A stretch of 64,000 nt of DNA, from contig JBAJFG010000261.1 in NCBI GenBank assembly GCA_037903475.1, positions 496,001-560,000 of the forward strand, read 5' to 3'. The stretch is from Ancylostoma caninum (taxonomy: Eukaryota > Nematoda > Chromadorea > Rhabditida > Ancylostomatidae). The stretch's first letter is position 1. Each line of letters begins with the position of its first letter. Under the pieces are notes generated by a model that was not told where the DNA came from, searched no databases, and was given only the letters and a program-made list of their open reading frames with translations. This document shows, in pieces, positions 8,698-21,800 of this stretch. The translations under genes were made by a program, and so were the position numbers.

Positions 8698-11600
8698 ATG
8701 TCCCGGAGTGGTGGAGGTGATGTCCCAAATGAGCCACAGTCTACACCACCAGTTCCCAGTTCCGAGAACCAGATGACAGAGGAAGTAGGCTTTGTAATTA
8801 ATTAGATTACGAGCTAGCAATTTTTTGGGAATGCTGGCCTGTTTATTTTAATTCAATTCTAATGTCCATATTATTATTCGTTTTGTGAGTTTGTGAGTTG
8901 TAGGATCTCTTCCGCATCAAGAGTGTTGTAACAAGCTCTGCAGGCTCGTACAACAGAGGTGTGTTTTTCCATCTTTTTTTTCAATTCTTTTTTCACATTA
9001 ACACTTCCAACCCAAAAGTTTTTGTCCCTGCTCTATCTATGAGAAGAGGTTAGCTGAGGTGCAGAACTCGATCCGTTCTTTCGTTTTGCAGTGCTTTTTT
9101 TTTGAGGTTGCATTAGTTAGGCAGCGCAGATTTAGCGAAAAAAATTTTTTGGGCAATAAAGTAGGTCCACAACGGGGATGTTCGCACAACTTAAGAACAT
9201 TTTTAGCAATTTTTTGCTACTTGCTGTTTACGAAAAATGGCCCAAGTCTTGTAGCAAAACCGCAAATAACAAGAAAGGAATCATGCCATAGCGCTTGTGG
9301 TTACGCTTAAATACACAGAGTTTATCTGTATTCGTTCATTTTTTAGACTTGTGTAAAAGAAATCTGATGGACTTGTGGAGAACATGGTCCAGTAGATGGT
9401 CACGTCAAGTTTTGCTTTGGTTTTTGGAATTGATGTTGTCCATAGATGAGAATATTAATTTGCTCGGCGTTGAATAACTTTTTGGAATGTCCAGGGAACT
9501 CGACTTCATTTTGGAATCTCAGAGGCACTGAATGCTCATGTTCTTTGTGCAGTAACCTGCATTTAGTGTAGCATTTAATGTATCCAATCAGCGCTCCATC
9601 GTACCAGCCTTCTCTGTCGCCAGTTTACGAACTGCATCGGATTTTATGGATTATTGGCTGGGTACGGATAGAACTGTCGAATGTGTTGACCACAGATTCA
9701 AAGTAACCGAAGCGTCAAATCACAATTCCCTTTTAACAAGATAACCACTTAAAGTATAGAAAAGGAAGTTGTATTAATCGTAATATTATTGCAGAGAATA
9801 GGATAAAGCTGTTTTGTGGGAGCATTTTCAAGGCAGATACCTTTGAGGGCTTTGAGGATGACACTACTACAAATTAGACCGGTTGGGAATTTCTCAATCT
9901 TCTCCTTGTTACTCGGACTTCTAGTTGTGATCCACGATTTACGATAGTTTTGGAAATTTACGGTGAACGGTTTGTGGAAATCAGTTTTTCGGTTATGCAC
10001 ATCCCTGATCGCCAACGAAATGGTGCTAGCCTCCTTCTTTCAAAGTGGTGCTAGCCCCCCTCTTACAGGAGGATCTCTTTTGCACAATGGTTCAGTATTC
10101 CTGAGCACTACACTTCACATAGTGTGGTCACTGTTTTTTTTTGCATTTGGTAGCTTTCTGATGCAAAATATGCAAGACGGAGGTGAGTTTTCTGCCCCTC
10201 CCCTCCCTCCCCCCATTGCTAGACACCTTCATGGGCGAGGCTCCACTGCTATGGTTTTGAGGTAGTGAACAAACAATAGTGTTACATCATATCTTACTTG
10301 TATGTAGTTTATTTTGGCTGAGATTTAAGTGTGTCATATGTTATGGATAAGGATTCCCTTCCTACTCAGTGCATCACTGAATTCGTGGCTTTTGTACACG
10401 TCGACGAAGATTGCGCCAGGATGGAGTTGTACATTTATATGCTTTGTAGTTCATCGTAGTTTCAATTCGTAGTGAATTCGATTCAGTTCTCTGATACAAT
10501 CACAACGGCATTATCATTTTTCTTTCCCCTTTAAATTTTTCCATTTTATGTGACCGTGATGCAGTGTTGTATTTGACGTGGTGTTGTAATATTTCTACCC
10601 TAATAATTCCATGCCTTTCGACTCGTTTTTGATTCAGGAGCAAGCGACACCGCTGACCAGTCTGTTATATCGTTAGCCGATTCCGCAAGTAACTTTGGAG
10701 ACCATGTGGGAGATGAGTTTGACGAGGTTGAAACAGTTGAAAGCGACAACAACCACACTGATCTGCAGGTAAGCTTATACAATTTGCAAGCAACTTCTAT
10801 TGGATTAAGATCTTTGTTTTGTAAGTTACTGAAATACTTCGCAAGTCTTCGAGTTCTAGAACGCATGCAACGATGGGGTCCCCCTTAGTACTAAACTGCT
10901 TAGTTTCGGTGACGGTTCTCGTCAGCGAGCTGTGAGTATCGACTGGTTTTGCACCAGCAAAAAAAATCGTGTGATTGCTAGTTAAAATTGCCGTTGTATA
11001 CACGAAACAACAATCTTTCCTGCATAATATGAAAGTATGTGCCCGCCTTCAGACCTCATGTTTAGAGTCGTATATTTAACGGGTGGATGTTCGATCGCAA
11101 GCGGCCATCAAATTTACAACTTCCTAAAGATACAGGCAAGATTCCATGAATGGCTAAACTGCAATATTCAGTAGCAAGCGGACAAGTCATTAGTGTTTCA
11201 GTGACCATTTTGAATTTCCCTAAGAACGTGCCCATTCCACAATGTCCAGAAGGTATCGATCCGAAAAGTTGGACGAAAGCGTTTGAGGAGGCAACGGTGT
11301 ACCTAATTGGTACAGCACACTTCAGGTATTGCTCTCAAAGTGTTGTTGTTCCTTTTCATCGTTCTTGCAGGGAAATTTCTTGCAATTCTTGCAGCAAAGA
11401 GTCTCAGGAGGACGTTGTCAACACCATAACAGCAACACAGCCTGATCTTGTAATGGTAGAACTCTGTCCTAGTAGAATATCTATTCTATCAATGGACGAA
11501 CAAACGCTGCTCAAAGAAGCCAGTGATCTCAATACGCAGAAGATCCTTACCACTATTAAACAGGTTACATAATATTAGTTCATCCAACTGTGCCGAACTT

Positions 11601-14600
11601 TTCTTTAAGTGTTTAGTGTTTAGAGTGGTGTCGTCCAAGGGATCCTTCATGTTTTATTACTTTCGATGTCTGCCCACATTACACGAGAGCTGTCCATGGC
11701 TCCTGGTGGTGAATTTCGAGCGGCACACAAGGCTGTGATGCAGACTCAGGTTGGTTCTTATTCGACGGATATCATTTGTGTTTCATGTACTTTTCTTTTT
11801 CCATTAGCAATCTTTAGCACTCTTTCCGCACATGTATATGTGTAGGACGAGTTGCAATTTATCCGTTTTTATTTCCCACTTCCCCTTCTTAAATGTGGTA
11901 GCTGTTCGAGAGTAGTTTGTCGAGGTCGAGCCACATTGATTTTGGATGTGGTATAGAAGAAATCAATCCTCACCTGAATGTTCTCTAGAATGAAAAGGCT
12001 TCAGGAACATTATCACCTTTTTTTATAAAATAAATCCCGAGTTATAGTCACGGATGGGAGAGGTTTCTGCCATTATATCTGCCTGTCAAAAAAAAAAGCG
12101 CGTTAACAAGTCAGATCTTCTGCATAACTTGGGAAATGCAATAGAATTACAACACATGGAAGTTTTTGTCCCTTCATCCTTTTTAATTATCTATTGCGAC
12201 CAGCACTGCTGCGTATCGACATAGAATAAGCGGTTTGGAATGGAATCTCTATGTTGCACCTGGGTCTGGTTTTGTTGTCATGGAAATGCTCCAATACGTG
12301 ACGTTAGCGATTAGTCATATTAGTTCCTGTGCCTGTTTCAAATGTGTGCAGAATATATGAGAATGCATTGGGAGGGGTACTCCCCACTTTTATCATAGTC
12401 TTCCAATTTTTCAAAATTGGTCCATGAGATACGTGAAATTTCTGTTTTGGTTTGTTTCCAAGCCGTTGTTCTTTAAACACTAATTTCAAATTATTTGGAT
12501 TTATGACTAATTTTCAGCAATGTTTTTTTTTCTTGAAATTCTGCCCAACAGGATCGCTAAAGTGGTAGAGACATCAGTTCTTTTTCATTTTCCCTCTGCG
12601 TCCACCTGTGCTGCCTATCGTTGTGGTAATTCTCGATGAGAACTCTTTATGTTCTCGTAGCTCCCTCTGAAGAAGTCTCCGTTTTCCGCTTCCCATAACA
12701 TTTTTGGCTGGGATCTGTATCGACTTCTTCTGCTATTCATTTGCTTATATGACTTATGACATTTGCTATTTTTATTACGACAATATTACATTTTATCGCA
12801 CCTCAGAATCTTCAGTTTTTTTTTCGCCTAAAATTTGTAAATGGGAGGGGAGTACTCGAGTTGTGGTGGACGATATCGTACGAGGAACACCAATCACTAC
12901 TGCACCAATTCGCGGCTTAGCGCGCCGTACTACCTATGCGATGCATGAGATTAGCTGGAAGCTGGCGATGAATCGATTCTTCGACTGCCTTACCGTCAGA
13001 CCGGTTTAAAGCATGACGTCTCATTTGTCTAAAGTTTATTTTGTTGAAGTTACCTGCCGTAACCCCACTTTTGTAAGGCTGCGGCAGGTGAGCGGTGGAT
13101 ACGCTACCTCACAAAATTTTCTGAAAATTTGCATACAGGAGTTACTTCATTTGCTGATCACGATTTTACTCAATTCTTTGGCTGCCACTATATGTCCTGC
13201 TCCGCTGGGGCTGTGGCTACAGCAGCACACGACGGACACGGAGCCCTGCCGCGCGGCGTTGATACTGTGGCTTGCCAGGCCGCGCTGGGGTGCAATCGTG
13301 ATGGACGCTCCCTGTATCCACTTTGTACCTTAACCCCATTTCTGTGAGGGTACGATGGGTCTACCTTGGATATGTAATACCAGGGAATCCTTTCAAATCT
13401 TGAGAGGGTGGGAAGGAGGGGGGTATTTTGGATGCCCATCACGATTACGCAATTATCAACTCCATCTTACGTGCCTTCGTTCTCTTGCCGAATACGGTAT
13501 TTTATATCAACTCGCTACTGTATTTCTAGCGTAAAACCCTGTAAGAAGAAGTTACGGTGCAAAGCGGATGTGAAGGCCACGATCGCCATACAACTCCTCT
13601 ATTCAAATTTTATTATGTGCCATATCTACCGTTCACCTGCCTTAACCCCCTTTAAAATTTGGTTGCAGCAGGCATACGGTACAGCACGGATGTGGCTTCC
13701 GTGTCGAGCACCTCAAGTAACCTCCACGCCCTATGCAAGATTTCAAGGGCAGAATTTTTCTCTGAAGTTTTGTGTCCACCAAAGTGGATTAATGCCCTTT
13801 AATGTTTCCACTATGCAAGCACGTTTGACATTCCTCGTGGCTCTCATATTTCTATGAGATTCTTCGTCAATTCGTTATTGATTTCCTTTCTTCAGGAAGC
13901 CTAATGACGGTGTTTCTTCCAGCTATGTCGCTTGGTTCTGGGAGATCGCCCTATTCATGTCACCCTTCAGCGTGCCCTTGGATCGCTTAACTTCTGGCAA
14001 AAAATCAAGTTTTTCTGGCATGTTGCTATGTCGCATAATGCATCAATAACTCCAGAGGAGGTACGACTCATTACTATGCTTTATCTCACATTTTTGCTAC
14101 TGCGATTTCCAAGGTTGAAAAGTGCAAGCAACGAGACTTGTTGGAACAACTGCTTGCTGAGATGGCTGGTGATTTTCCCAAACTTAGCAAGGTAGGTGCC
14201 TTCGTCATGCATTCTTTTTTTTATCATGGTCACCACATTGTTTATTCCAGATATTTGTTGACGAACGCGATGCTTACATGACCCATGCCCTTCACTCATT
14301 GTTGCTGAAGAATACTATTGAGAAACGATTATCTTGGGAGCGTACCGATGTGGACTGGCAACCTCTTAGGGTAATACATCTTTTTTTCCCCACGTAATAC
14401 AACACCTTGATATATATTTGTTTTGAACTTTGGGCTTTGTTTCAGTTTGTTTCTTTCCACGCATGCGTAGTTCTTCAATCACCCTCATTCATTTGAATCT
14501 ATGAGTCGTTTGCGACAGGTTCTCTTAGATACTAAATCTTTAGCTGAACAGGTTTCCATTCGAGACACTCAAACAAGTACACTCGTCTTTCCACCACCCA

Positions 14601-15081
14601 GTGATAGCTTGTACCCATTCATTTTGACTTATGCCTCATTTTTTTCAACCTTTGAGGTGGGGACATTTAGGTATATTTGGGTCTATGAATTTGAAGGTTT
14701 CTCTAAACTATTACATGATCCAAATGTTTTTTTTAATATTGAGGGCACTAAAAACAAGTTCAGTTCGAGCGAAGTGCACATGTAGGGCCATGGATTATTT
14801 ACTTGTATTTTTGTGTTTTAAGGTTGTTGCTGTCGTAGGCATCGGTCACACTCCAGGGATTGCTGCTAATTGGAATAATCCAGTGGATATTGCACCGCTT
14901 CTGCACGTTCCTCCAACATCTACCTCAACAAAGGTTACTTCACTAAACAAGCTAATTTAGATATCTATTCATGCACCATCTTTTATAGGTGATAAGGTTT
15001 ACCTGCCGAGCAGTTTTCTGGGGAGCACTCGGGTTTCTTCTCTACCGAGGTGGTGTGCGAGTTGCCAGAAGATTCCGTTGA
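8698..15081 (+). CDS. TRABD: TraB-domain protein (TRABD-like), 11 exons recognised
   Basis: Exons: 8698-8784, 8904-8958, 10638-10768, 11202-11325, 11395-11563, 11624-11749, 13923-14060, 14114-14191, 14251-14370, 14823-14933, 14989-15081 (TGA), about 410 residues. The TraB/PrgY domain begins at exon 4 with YLIGTAHF, then DLVMVELCPSRISIL, SAHITRELSMAPGGEF, LVLGDRPIHVTLQRALGSLN, KQRDLLEQLLAEMAGDFP, DERDAYMTHAL and GIGHTPGIAANW, in the same order as animal TRABD. The last exon encodes a hydrophobic stretch (AVFWGALGFLLY) that may be a tail anchor. The first three exons encode a Ser/acidic low-complexity N-terminus starting MSRSGGGDVPNEP. All junctions agree in phase except exon 3 to exon 4 (phase 0 into a 2-nt start), so a small exon between 10769 and 11201 is probably missing from this model. 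TRABD proteins are linked to mitochondria or metalloprotease-like activity, but the molecular role is not settled. Confidence 0.9.
11750..13922 (+). other. 2.2-kb intron of the TraB gene
   Basis: Lies between the APGGEF exon and the LGDRP exon. It holds a GC-richer patch at 12840-13340 and repeated 'cttaacccc' phrases (13063, 13332, 13643) that look like degenerate repeats. The open frames in it cross splice-like sites and have no domain. Confidence 0.6.
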
Positions 15082-16592
15082 CCGGTAGAACCCCTCTAAT
15101 TTGTTGTTTTCTCACGATAGTATTCTGTTTGTCAGACTGACTCTCTCGAGTTCGCTATGATTTTTCCCAAACGGCCGTCTTCGGTTACATAACAAGCAAT
15201 CGGTTTTTTTTTTTTACTCGTGGACGAATAGCAACGTTATTGAACTGTTTCACACTATTTTTTCTTGTTTAATAATTCATTGTGATTGTCATGTCAATGT
15301 CTGAAGTTACTTTGAATAGGGTGATGATCGGGCTTCACTTTTCCATTTTGAGTACCACTATAACTTTGTAGTTGTTTATAGGATTACATGGCGGATGTTA
15401 GTCTGCAATATGTTGTTCAAGTTTCTTCTTTCACTTATTTATTAACTTTATGGTGAAACCAAAAAGGGTTTCTGATATTTTCTGAGAGGGTTCTTGTTGT
15501 ATTTTGAGATGGAATAAAATATTTTTTCTAGTTCACTCCATCTAGAATGTTGTTACTGAACAGATCCGTATCTCTGCTCCTCGCTTAAGATAGGTATTAT
15601 GTATGTTTTGTTTTCGGATTGTTTTCGAAATTGAAATTAGCAGAGCTGCTTTGCGTCCGTAGTCTTTGTACTATGTTAGTTTGCTTCTTCTAGGGTCTAC
15701 ACGGACATGAGAGAACAGTGGACGATAAACTCTGATCTCATATTTCAGGTAGTTTTTTGCACTCCAGCTCATTTTTTGTCACAAGCATTCAGAGTGAGTA
15801 TGACATTCTCATGGAATCTTACCCTCGTCATGAGGGATTGACCACGTTTCTAGAACGCCTCCGTTTCAGGAGCTATCACATGACATGATTTTTATGCTTT
15901 TTTATAGTCCGTTTCAAAAACGACGATGGTTGAGTATTTGTGCCTATGATTTGCATTTCTCGGGTGCCTCTTCAAATACAGCACTACTTTTCGCGTTCTT
16001 TCTTCCTCTAAAATCTTCCCAGCTACGTTCCCCGGTGAAACAGACTATACCGTGGCATGCGCCTAGAAATAAAACGCCTAAAAAACAACATGTTAGAACG
16101 TGCGGGAACTGTGCCAGAGCCCTCTTCACATAGCAATATTGTAGTCGACACTGTTTCTTGAATCGAATGTAATACGTGATGTAGAATTTTGAACTGTTGC
16201 ACCACGATGATTCCATTGCTCTCCTCCCATGGTCGCCTCTAACTTGCGGTGGATCCACTGCGCTGCGCTATTCGTCACTCCGTTACTTCAGCGTTGTTCT
16301 TTGATTAAGACGTACGCTTCCGTTTGTCCCACCGATAGCCTACAATCGTCATACCCATGATGGGCCCACCATTACTTGCCCACGGTCAACATTGCCGAAC
16401 TTAAAGTAGTTATATCAAATCAACAATTCGACCTCTATACCGTTATCAGTGTAGATTTTTATTGCCGAGGCCCTCAGCCACATGGCCACCACGTGCAGCG
16501 TGGCAGTCGTAGCACTTATAGATTGTCTGCACACCCGGGCACTGATGTTGTAGTTCTCATGCTCGACAAATCTTCTTATTTCTTGTTTTAGC
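15082..16592. other. TraB 3' flank and intergenic
   Basis: AATAAA at 15513-15518 is a possible polyadenylation signal about 430 bp after the TraB stop. No gene is recognised in the rest. Confidence 0.4.
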
Positions 16593-17321
16593 TTAAAGGC
16601 ACTGTCCAGGCAAAATTATCAAGTATTGAGTTTCTGAGGTTTCTAGGACAGTTTGGCCCACTCATACCATAGATGAACTTGAAAGATCACAAAACACTCG
16701 AAAAAATCATTTTCCGAGCGCCTTAGTGACTGATGCGGTGGAGATGTCCGATAACACTCTCGTCAGTAGAGAGGACAGAGAAAATTTTTATCGATTGATA
16801 GCGCCAATTCGCTGCATAAATTTTAGCTTCAACCAGACAGGTCCTTTTCCTTCAGTGGTCCGCATCTGCTAAAATGCTACTTTTTGACCAGTTTAAAAAG
16901 GTAGAGGTGAGTTTTGGTATGAATAGCCATCTCCCGACATAATGTGATCGTCGAACACTCCATCAAGTGTAGACCCGTAACTTGTAGATCCAGGATCATT
17001 TAAAGTGAAGAATTGAAGTATCGAGAAATAGTATCTGAATGTTTCGAACAAATACGCAAACGTGAGACGCATACACGGAGATGAATCCATCACAGTAGAG
17101 AGGCGCTGCCGCAATCAGTTTGATATTTTCCAACGATGCTCCACGTTACACTAATGCTACGCGCAAAATGGCAGACGCAGTGGGCGGGCTGGGCACTGGA
17201 GAAACGGTTGGGTTCTGGTTCTAAGGCGGGTATCTCGCTTATTTCTTCGAATTTTTCGCTGAAACTTTGGCAATTGCCTATGGAGCCGACCCGCTATCAT
17301 AAGCCTGGACACTGCCTTCAA
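16593..17321 (+). mobile_element. TTAA-type MITE, AGGCACTG family, copy A
   Basis: Begins TTAA-AGGCACTGTCCAGGCAAA and ends CCTGGACACTGCCT-TCAA, a one-base decay of TTAA. The whole element matches the reverse complement of 41423-42076. Shared internal landmarks include the 'gaggtttctaggacagtttg' region, 'ccgagcgcctt', 'cgggagatggc' and the 'ttcgctgaaactttggcaat' region. No transposase is visible. Confidence 0.85.
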
Positions 17322-17609
17322 TCAAACAAGTTCAGAGACGGTTATATAGGGGCCACAGTTTGTGGAGCTCCCTATGGCTCCATACACAGGACGATTGTGG
17401 GCCCACAATGGTGCCAAATTTCAGAGTTTCCTTTCGGCTGCGATGCGGGAATTCCGTAGGAGGGTCGAATTTCATTGTAGCGTCACACTTGTCTCTGCAC
17501 TGTCAAACTTTCTATTTGGCTTACCTTATGTTGTGCCCGTGCGTCTGTGTAGGGGAACCAGCTGATGTCGTTAAGAACTAAACGCACCACCAGGTTCAGC
17601 ACGTCGAAT

Positions 17610-17705
17610 GACAGGGGACTCCAAATGTACGCAGCCGAAGGGCGTGGCCATTGCGCGGCTGTCTTGGGCAGATACACGGGCGCTCTGCTGTCTCGGCTCA
17701 CTTTT
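17610..17705 (+). mobile_element. Partial relative of the 7499-7695 MITE
   Basis: CAGGGGACTCCAAATGTACG then GCAGCCGAAGGGCGTGGCC, GCGCGGCTGTCTTGGGCAGA and GGGCGCTC follow the same order as the left half of the 7499 element. The right half is missing. Confidence 0.55.
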
Positions 17706-17864
17706 AGCCATCCATACTTGGCTGATGACTGAATGAGATTGATTTATGATTAACAAATCACATAATGGACGCGCATTCAAAAGCCTTCACAATCTCAGTT
17801 GAAGTCGAATAGAACGTGAGAGATAAAATAATGTTGATCAGCATCGACTACTGGAACTTTTACT

Positions 17865-17990
17865 ATTGGGCGGAAAGCCTGGTGTTCGGTTTTGGTTAAA
17901 ACTATTAGGTCGTCAAGTATGAAGTGTCGGATTTTATGAGCACTCAGTTTGACAGTCTCTATCTTCGAAGATTTACCAGATCTCTTCTCA
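17865..17990 (-). repeat. Inverted partner of a repeat at 18766-18840
   Basis: On the minus strand the sequence AAAATCCGACACTTCATACT then TGACGACCTAATAGT closely matches the plus-strand sequence at 18790-18830. Both would translate as K-I-x-H-F-x-L-D-D-L-I-V-L. One copy sits immediately before the first recognised ufsp-2 exon. Confidence 0.5.
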
Positions 17991-18059
17991 TCTTTATTTT
18001 CATTATGAAGGTACATCCTCTTCCTTTCAAAATCACTTCCTGCGTTTTTCATTAGTTTT

Positions 18060-18765
18060 CGAATTTTTGTTTGAAAGCACTTTTTGCAGAACTATTCAAA
18101 AACGAAAAATCGTGTTGTTTTGGAACATAGGTTCCATTTTCCAGCCATTAGAGCTGAGAAAGGTGGGAACATCAAGGTAGTGTTAAGGGGCATTTGGCTA
18201 GTAAATGCACTGAACAGCGTTCGCTTGGGAAGTTCCGCTCAGGTGACATGAAGCTCCAAAGTGAGCCTTATGATGAACCTGGATATCGATGAGCTGGAAG
18301 CCGTAGCCGAAGCGGATACGAGTCAAACTAGGTCAGCGTAAGAAGCTAGGTGTGACCTTTATAATCCAATCATAGTTAGGTTTTCAAGGCAATATGGCCA
18401 TTAAAAGTGGTTCGGTAAACGAATTTTTCCCGGTTTGACCCTCAAAAATAGGTGCCAATTTTTGCCCATTTTTCACAAATCCAAGCCGCTTAAGCCAGAG
18501 GAGCAGGGATGAGGACCATCCTGCCAGTCACTGTAATGGGCAAACCTTGCTCTATTTGACCACAACTGCTTTCAGGGATTAGCTCACTTCTTGCTGGAGA
18601 GAATGTTCAATTTTCAACATGATGTTGGAAACGCTCTTCGCCATTGATTGCTACTAGCTTTCCACGTTTCCAAGCTGTTGGCGCAATCAAACAGCAATTA
18701 AGATGGCAAGGCTGTGGGGATAGTATATGAGCATATTCGGATATCTTATACTGCATCTTGCTTTA
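18060..18765. other. Upstream of ufsp-2, no exon identified
   Basis: The start codon exon of ufsp-2 should lie here or further upstream, but I could not pick it out. The sequence looks like degenerate repeat. Confidence 0.4.
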
Positions 18766-18840
18766 AAAAAACTCGAAATCTTCTCATCCAAAATCGCACA
18801 TTTCATGCTTGACGACCTAATAGTACTTATTTGTTTTCAG

Positions 18841-21800
18841 AACTATATAAATCTCCGGTCGTGGTGTGACAAAGATTCACAAATCGGTGGTCTTGTATTT
18901 GGAAGACCAGCCAGAAAGGAAGTGGTTTTGGTGCTCTTCGCTCCAGCTGACAGTCTAAACTATTCGACGGTGGATTTTCTCACGAATTGTTTGAGCGCAG
19001 GTGCTAGTCTTTTTTTGCTACTACTTGATCCTTCAGTTTTAAATTGATAATAAATTTAGATGTTAAACTTGTTGGGAATATTTCCATTGATGGCGAAGAT
19101 GCACCACTGATTGGGGATGGATTTACGCTTACTACTACCAGAGAAATCTTGGAAAATGTTGACGCTACAACTTTCCTCGTTCAAAATGACATTCTTAAAC
19201 ATAGCACACTCGCACCTGATGGATTATCGCTCCGAGCTCAGGTTAACGCTTCGTTTTTTCCTCATATACACAGCCTCGGTTGAAATTTAAAACTAAGTTT
19301 CAGGTTGGTTTCTCCTGTGCCTTGCGCAGTGGGTGCGAAGGGGAAGATCTAAAGAACAATGTCGAAAAGTTTGTCATGGGATTAGATCAACTAGCATTTG
19401 CTTCTATTGACAGAGGACTGTTCTTGCGTAAAAATCTGGACCTGGAGATACTGACAAAACAACGTCAACTTTTTGATGATCTTTCCCGTGGAGCGCTCCA
19501 GTACAAGGTGAACAATTTCTTTCTTCCATTTTGCTACTTCATAGCTACCAGCTGGTTTTACTTCATCAAATGTTTTATGGAGTGCGCTAGACATTTACTG
19601 TTGCGCATAAATTGTCTTTTCTTCAAATGTTGATGAAAACTCTAGGACTTCACGGAACTTAACTCATACAGAGGCTTGGCGACGAGCAATAAAGATGACA
19701 CTGAAGATCAGAAGATGGTTCCAATCGTCCGCATTACAAGAGGTGGGTTTCTCTTGCCTCCTGTTGTGATGAAATCAAGAAATGCAGTTTTAAAATCTAC
19801 CGAGTAGTTGGAAGCACAAATGGATTAAGCTCATCACTCTATGAACCATGAGCTTCTTTTGCATCTAGTCATTTCATCATAAGGATCTTTTTATGAATAA
19901 TCTTGAAGAATTCTCAGGGTTCTTTCTGTAATTGGGAAGAAAATTTTTGATGGGCCTTCACTTTTGCACTGAGGGCTGCACATTTTGGAAACCACCGGAG
20001 TAGACCTCATAATCCACAATATCATGCATAATGGAGCGTTTTTCAGCGCTTTTCATATTTTGTAATTTCGAACATGCATTTCGAGTTTATCAGTTAGCGC
20101 GCACGAGACCAGTGGCAGCGCGGCTAGGATTAGAAAGAGATCGAAGGGGGGTGGGGGATACAGCAGACAGATTGCCGCACTGCTTGTGGTGTAGTGCGTG
20201 TTAGTGAACCATGATAGCTGACGTCTCCTGAGCATTCTTATCGTTCGTGGTTGGCACATTTGCGTGAACTGGGAAGGCTTTTCCTAATTGGAAGCTGTAT
20301 GTGGTGAAAAACGATAATTGGCGATGGATGAATGTCCATGGCTACTATGAACCCCGGTGTCCAGTATCCCATGCAGTTGTAGTCCTTTTCCTAGTTAGAC
20401 GACAGATTTTAAGCCACTGCAATTATAAATGTGCAAACTATGTTGCAGTTCACAAGATGATCATGACATAACTAAGTACGGAAGCGGTTGGTGCTTGATT
20501 TTCATTGGAAGTTGACGTCTAATTAGTGTGGGTTATCCCATTTTCGTATCAGCTTGCGGATATCCACATTCAACCAATTTAAAAGCGAGTAAAGCACTCG
20601 ATCCTCCAAATAGAATCGTCAGGCGTGCGCATCATGCGGTATGCTTCTGGCAATCTTAGCATAGGGTTCAGCTGGCAGCCTTCACGACCTCTCGTTTTGC
20701 TCGATCGCCGTGATTTTGGAGATATAGTGGCCACTTTTTCCCGTATCAGCGCTTCTTCATATTACCTAGAAGCTAGGAGTATAAGCGCAGCATTAGGATC
20801 TGGAAATCTTTTATAATCAAGTTTTTTTTCAGACGGCACAAAGTATTCTCGCGTGCGCAAGATCCTTGACGTCACCGTACCAGCACTTTTTGGCGATGAT
20901 CCAAATGATCTATATCTACGGCTAATCGAAGGTTTACGACGTAGAGTGAATGGAATGGTACATGTGATGTTATCAGAAATGGCGAATCAGGTGGAAAACT
21001 ACATCTTAGTTCTTTCCCTCGTTTATTTTTTTTCTATCACATAGAATTCCTTTATTGTACTCTTTTTTTCTGTTAAAAGATTCCTGCATGAAAATCGGGA
21101 TTATTCAAGGGCTGTGTTTATCCCACAACATCACACGTGTTTCTACCTCCTGGGTGGTCGTGCCTTCTTCATCTTGAAACTCCTATATGTAGCGAAGCAC
21201 CACAACGTTGGTTTTGAATTGCTCAGAATGGAGCAGCAGAAATGTTGGCTATCTAATCTAACAATTGAACAAAGATTACAGAATCATTCCGGGTGCGGCT
21301 TCATAAGCTCTTCAATCTACCATTATCTATGCCATGCCTGCGCCTTGCTCAATCCATTAATTTCGTACCTTCTAAGCTTTTGCGGTCACCACATCTTCAG
21401 ATAACCAACTGTGAGTTTTCTCACATCTTCCTCCTAGGTTATTATTTTAGAGTATGGTTTGAGGAAGTTCTTACCAGCATGGCTTCCGAAATGTGTACGA
21501 AACTAGTTCTTTTCCTATTTACTGTTCCATGCTTGCTTTATTTTTCATCAGATTTTTTTGCGCTTAGCTGTATCACATGATTACCTCGTTTAGACAAGTC
21601 GCGAGGAGTTGTTGCTACTGTAAAGGGTGACTACAACTATTATCATTACATGCAGGATAGCATCGATGATGCTGGTTTGTCTAAAATTCTGTTTATATGC
21701 AAGATTATTCATGCTAATCTACTAGAACGACGTTTCTGCAGGATGGGGTTGTGCATATCGCAGTTTACAATCTATTTGGAGCTGGTTCATTCTTAATGGC

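Noticed and set aside
13129..13347. Ala/Cys-rich open frames
   Set aside because: Within a TraB intron, no domain, and complementary strand equally open; looks like GC-rich repeat.
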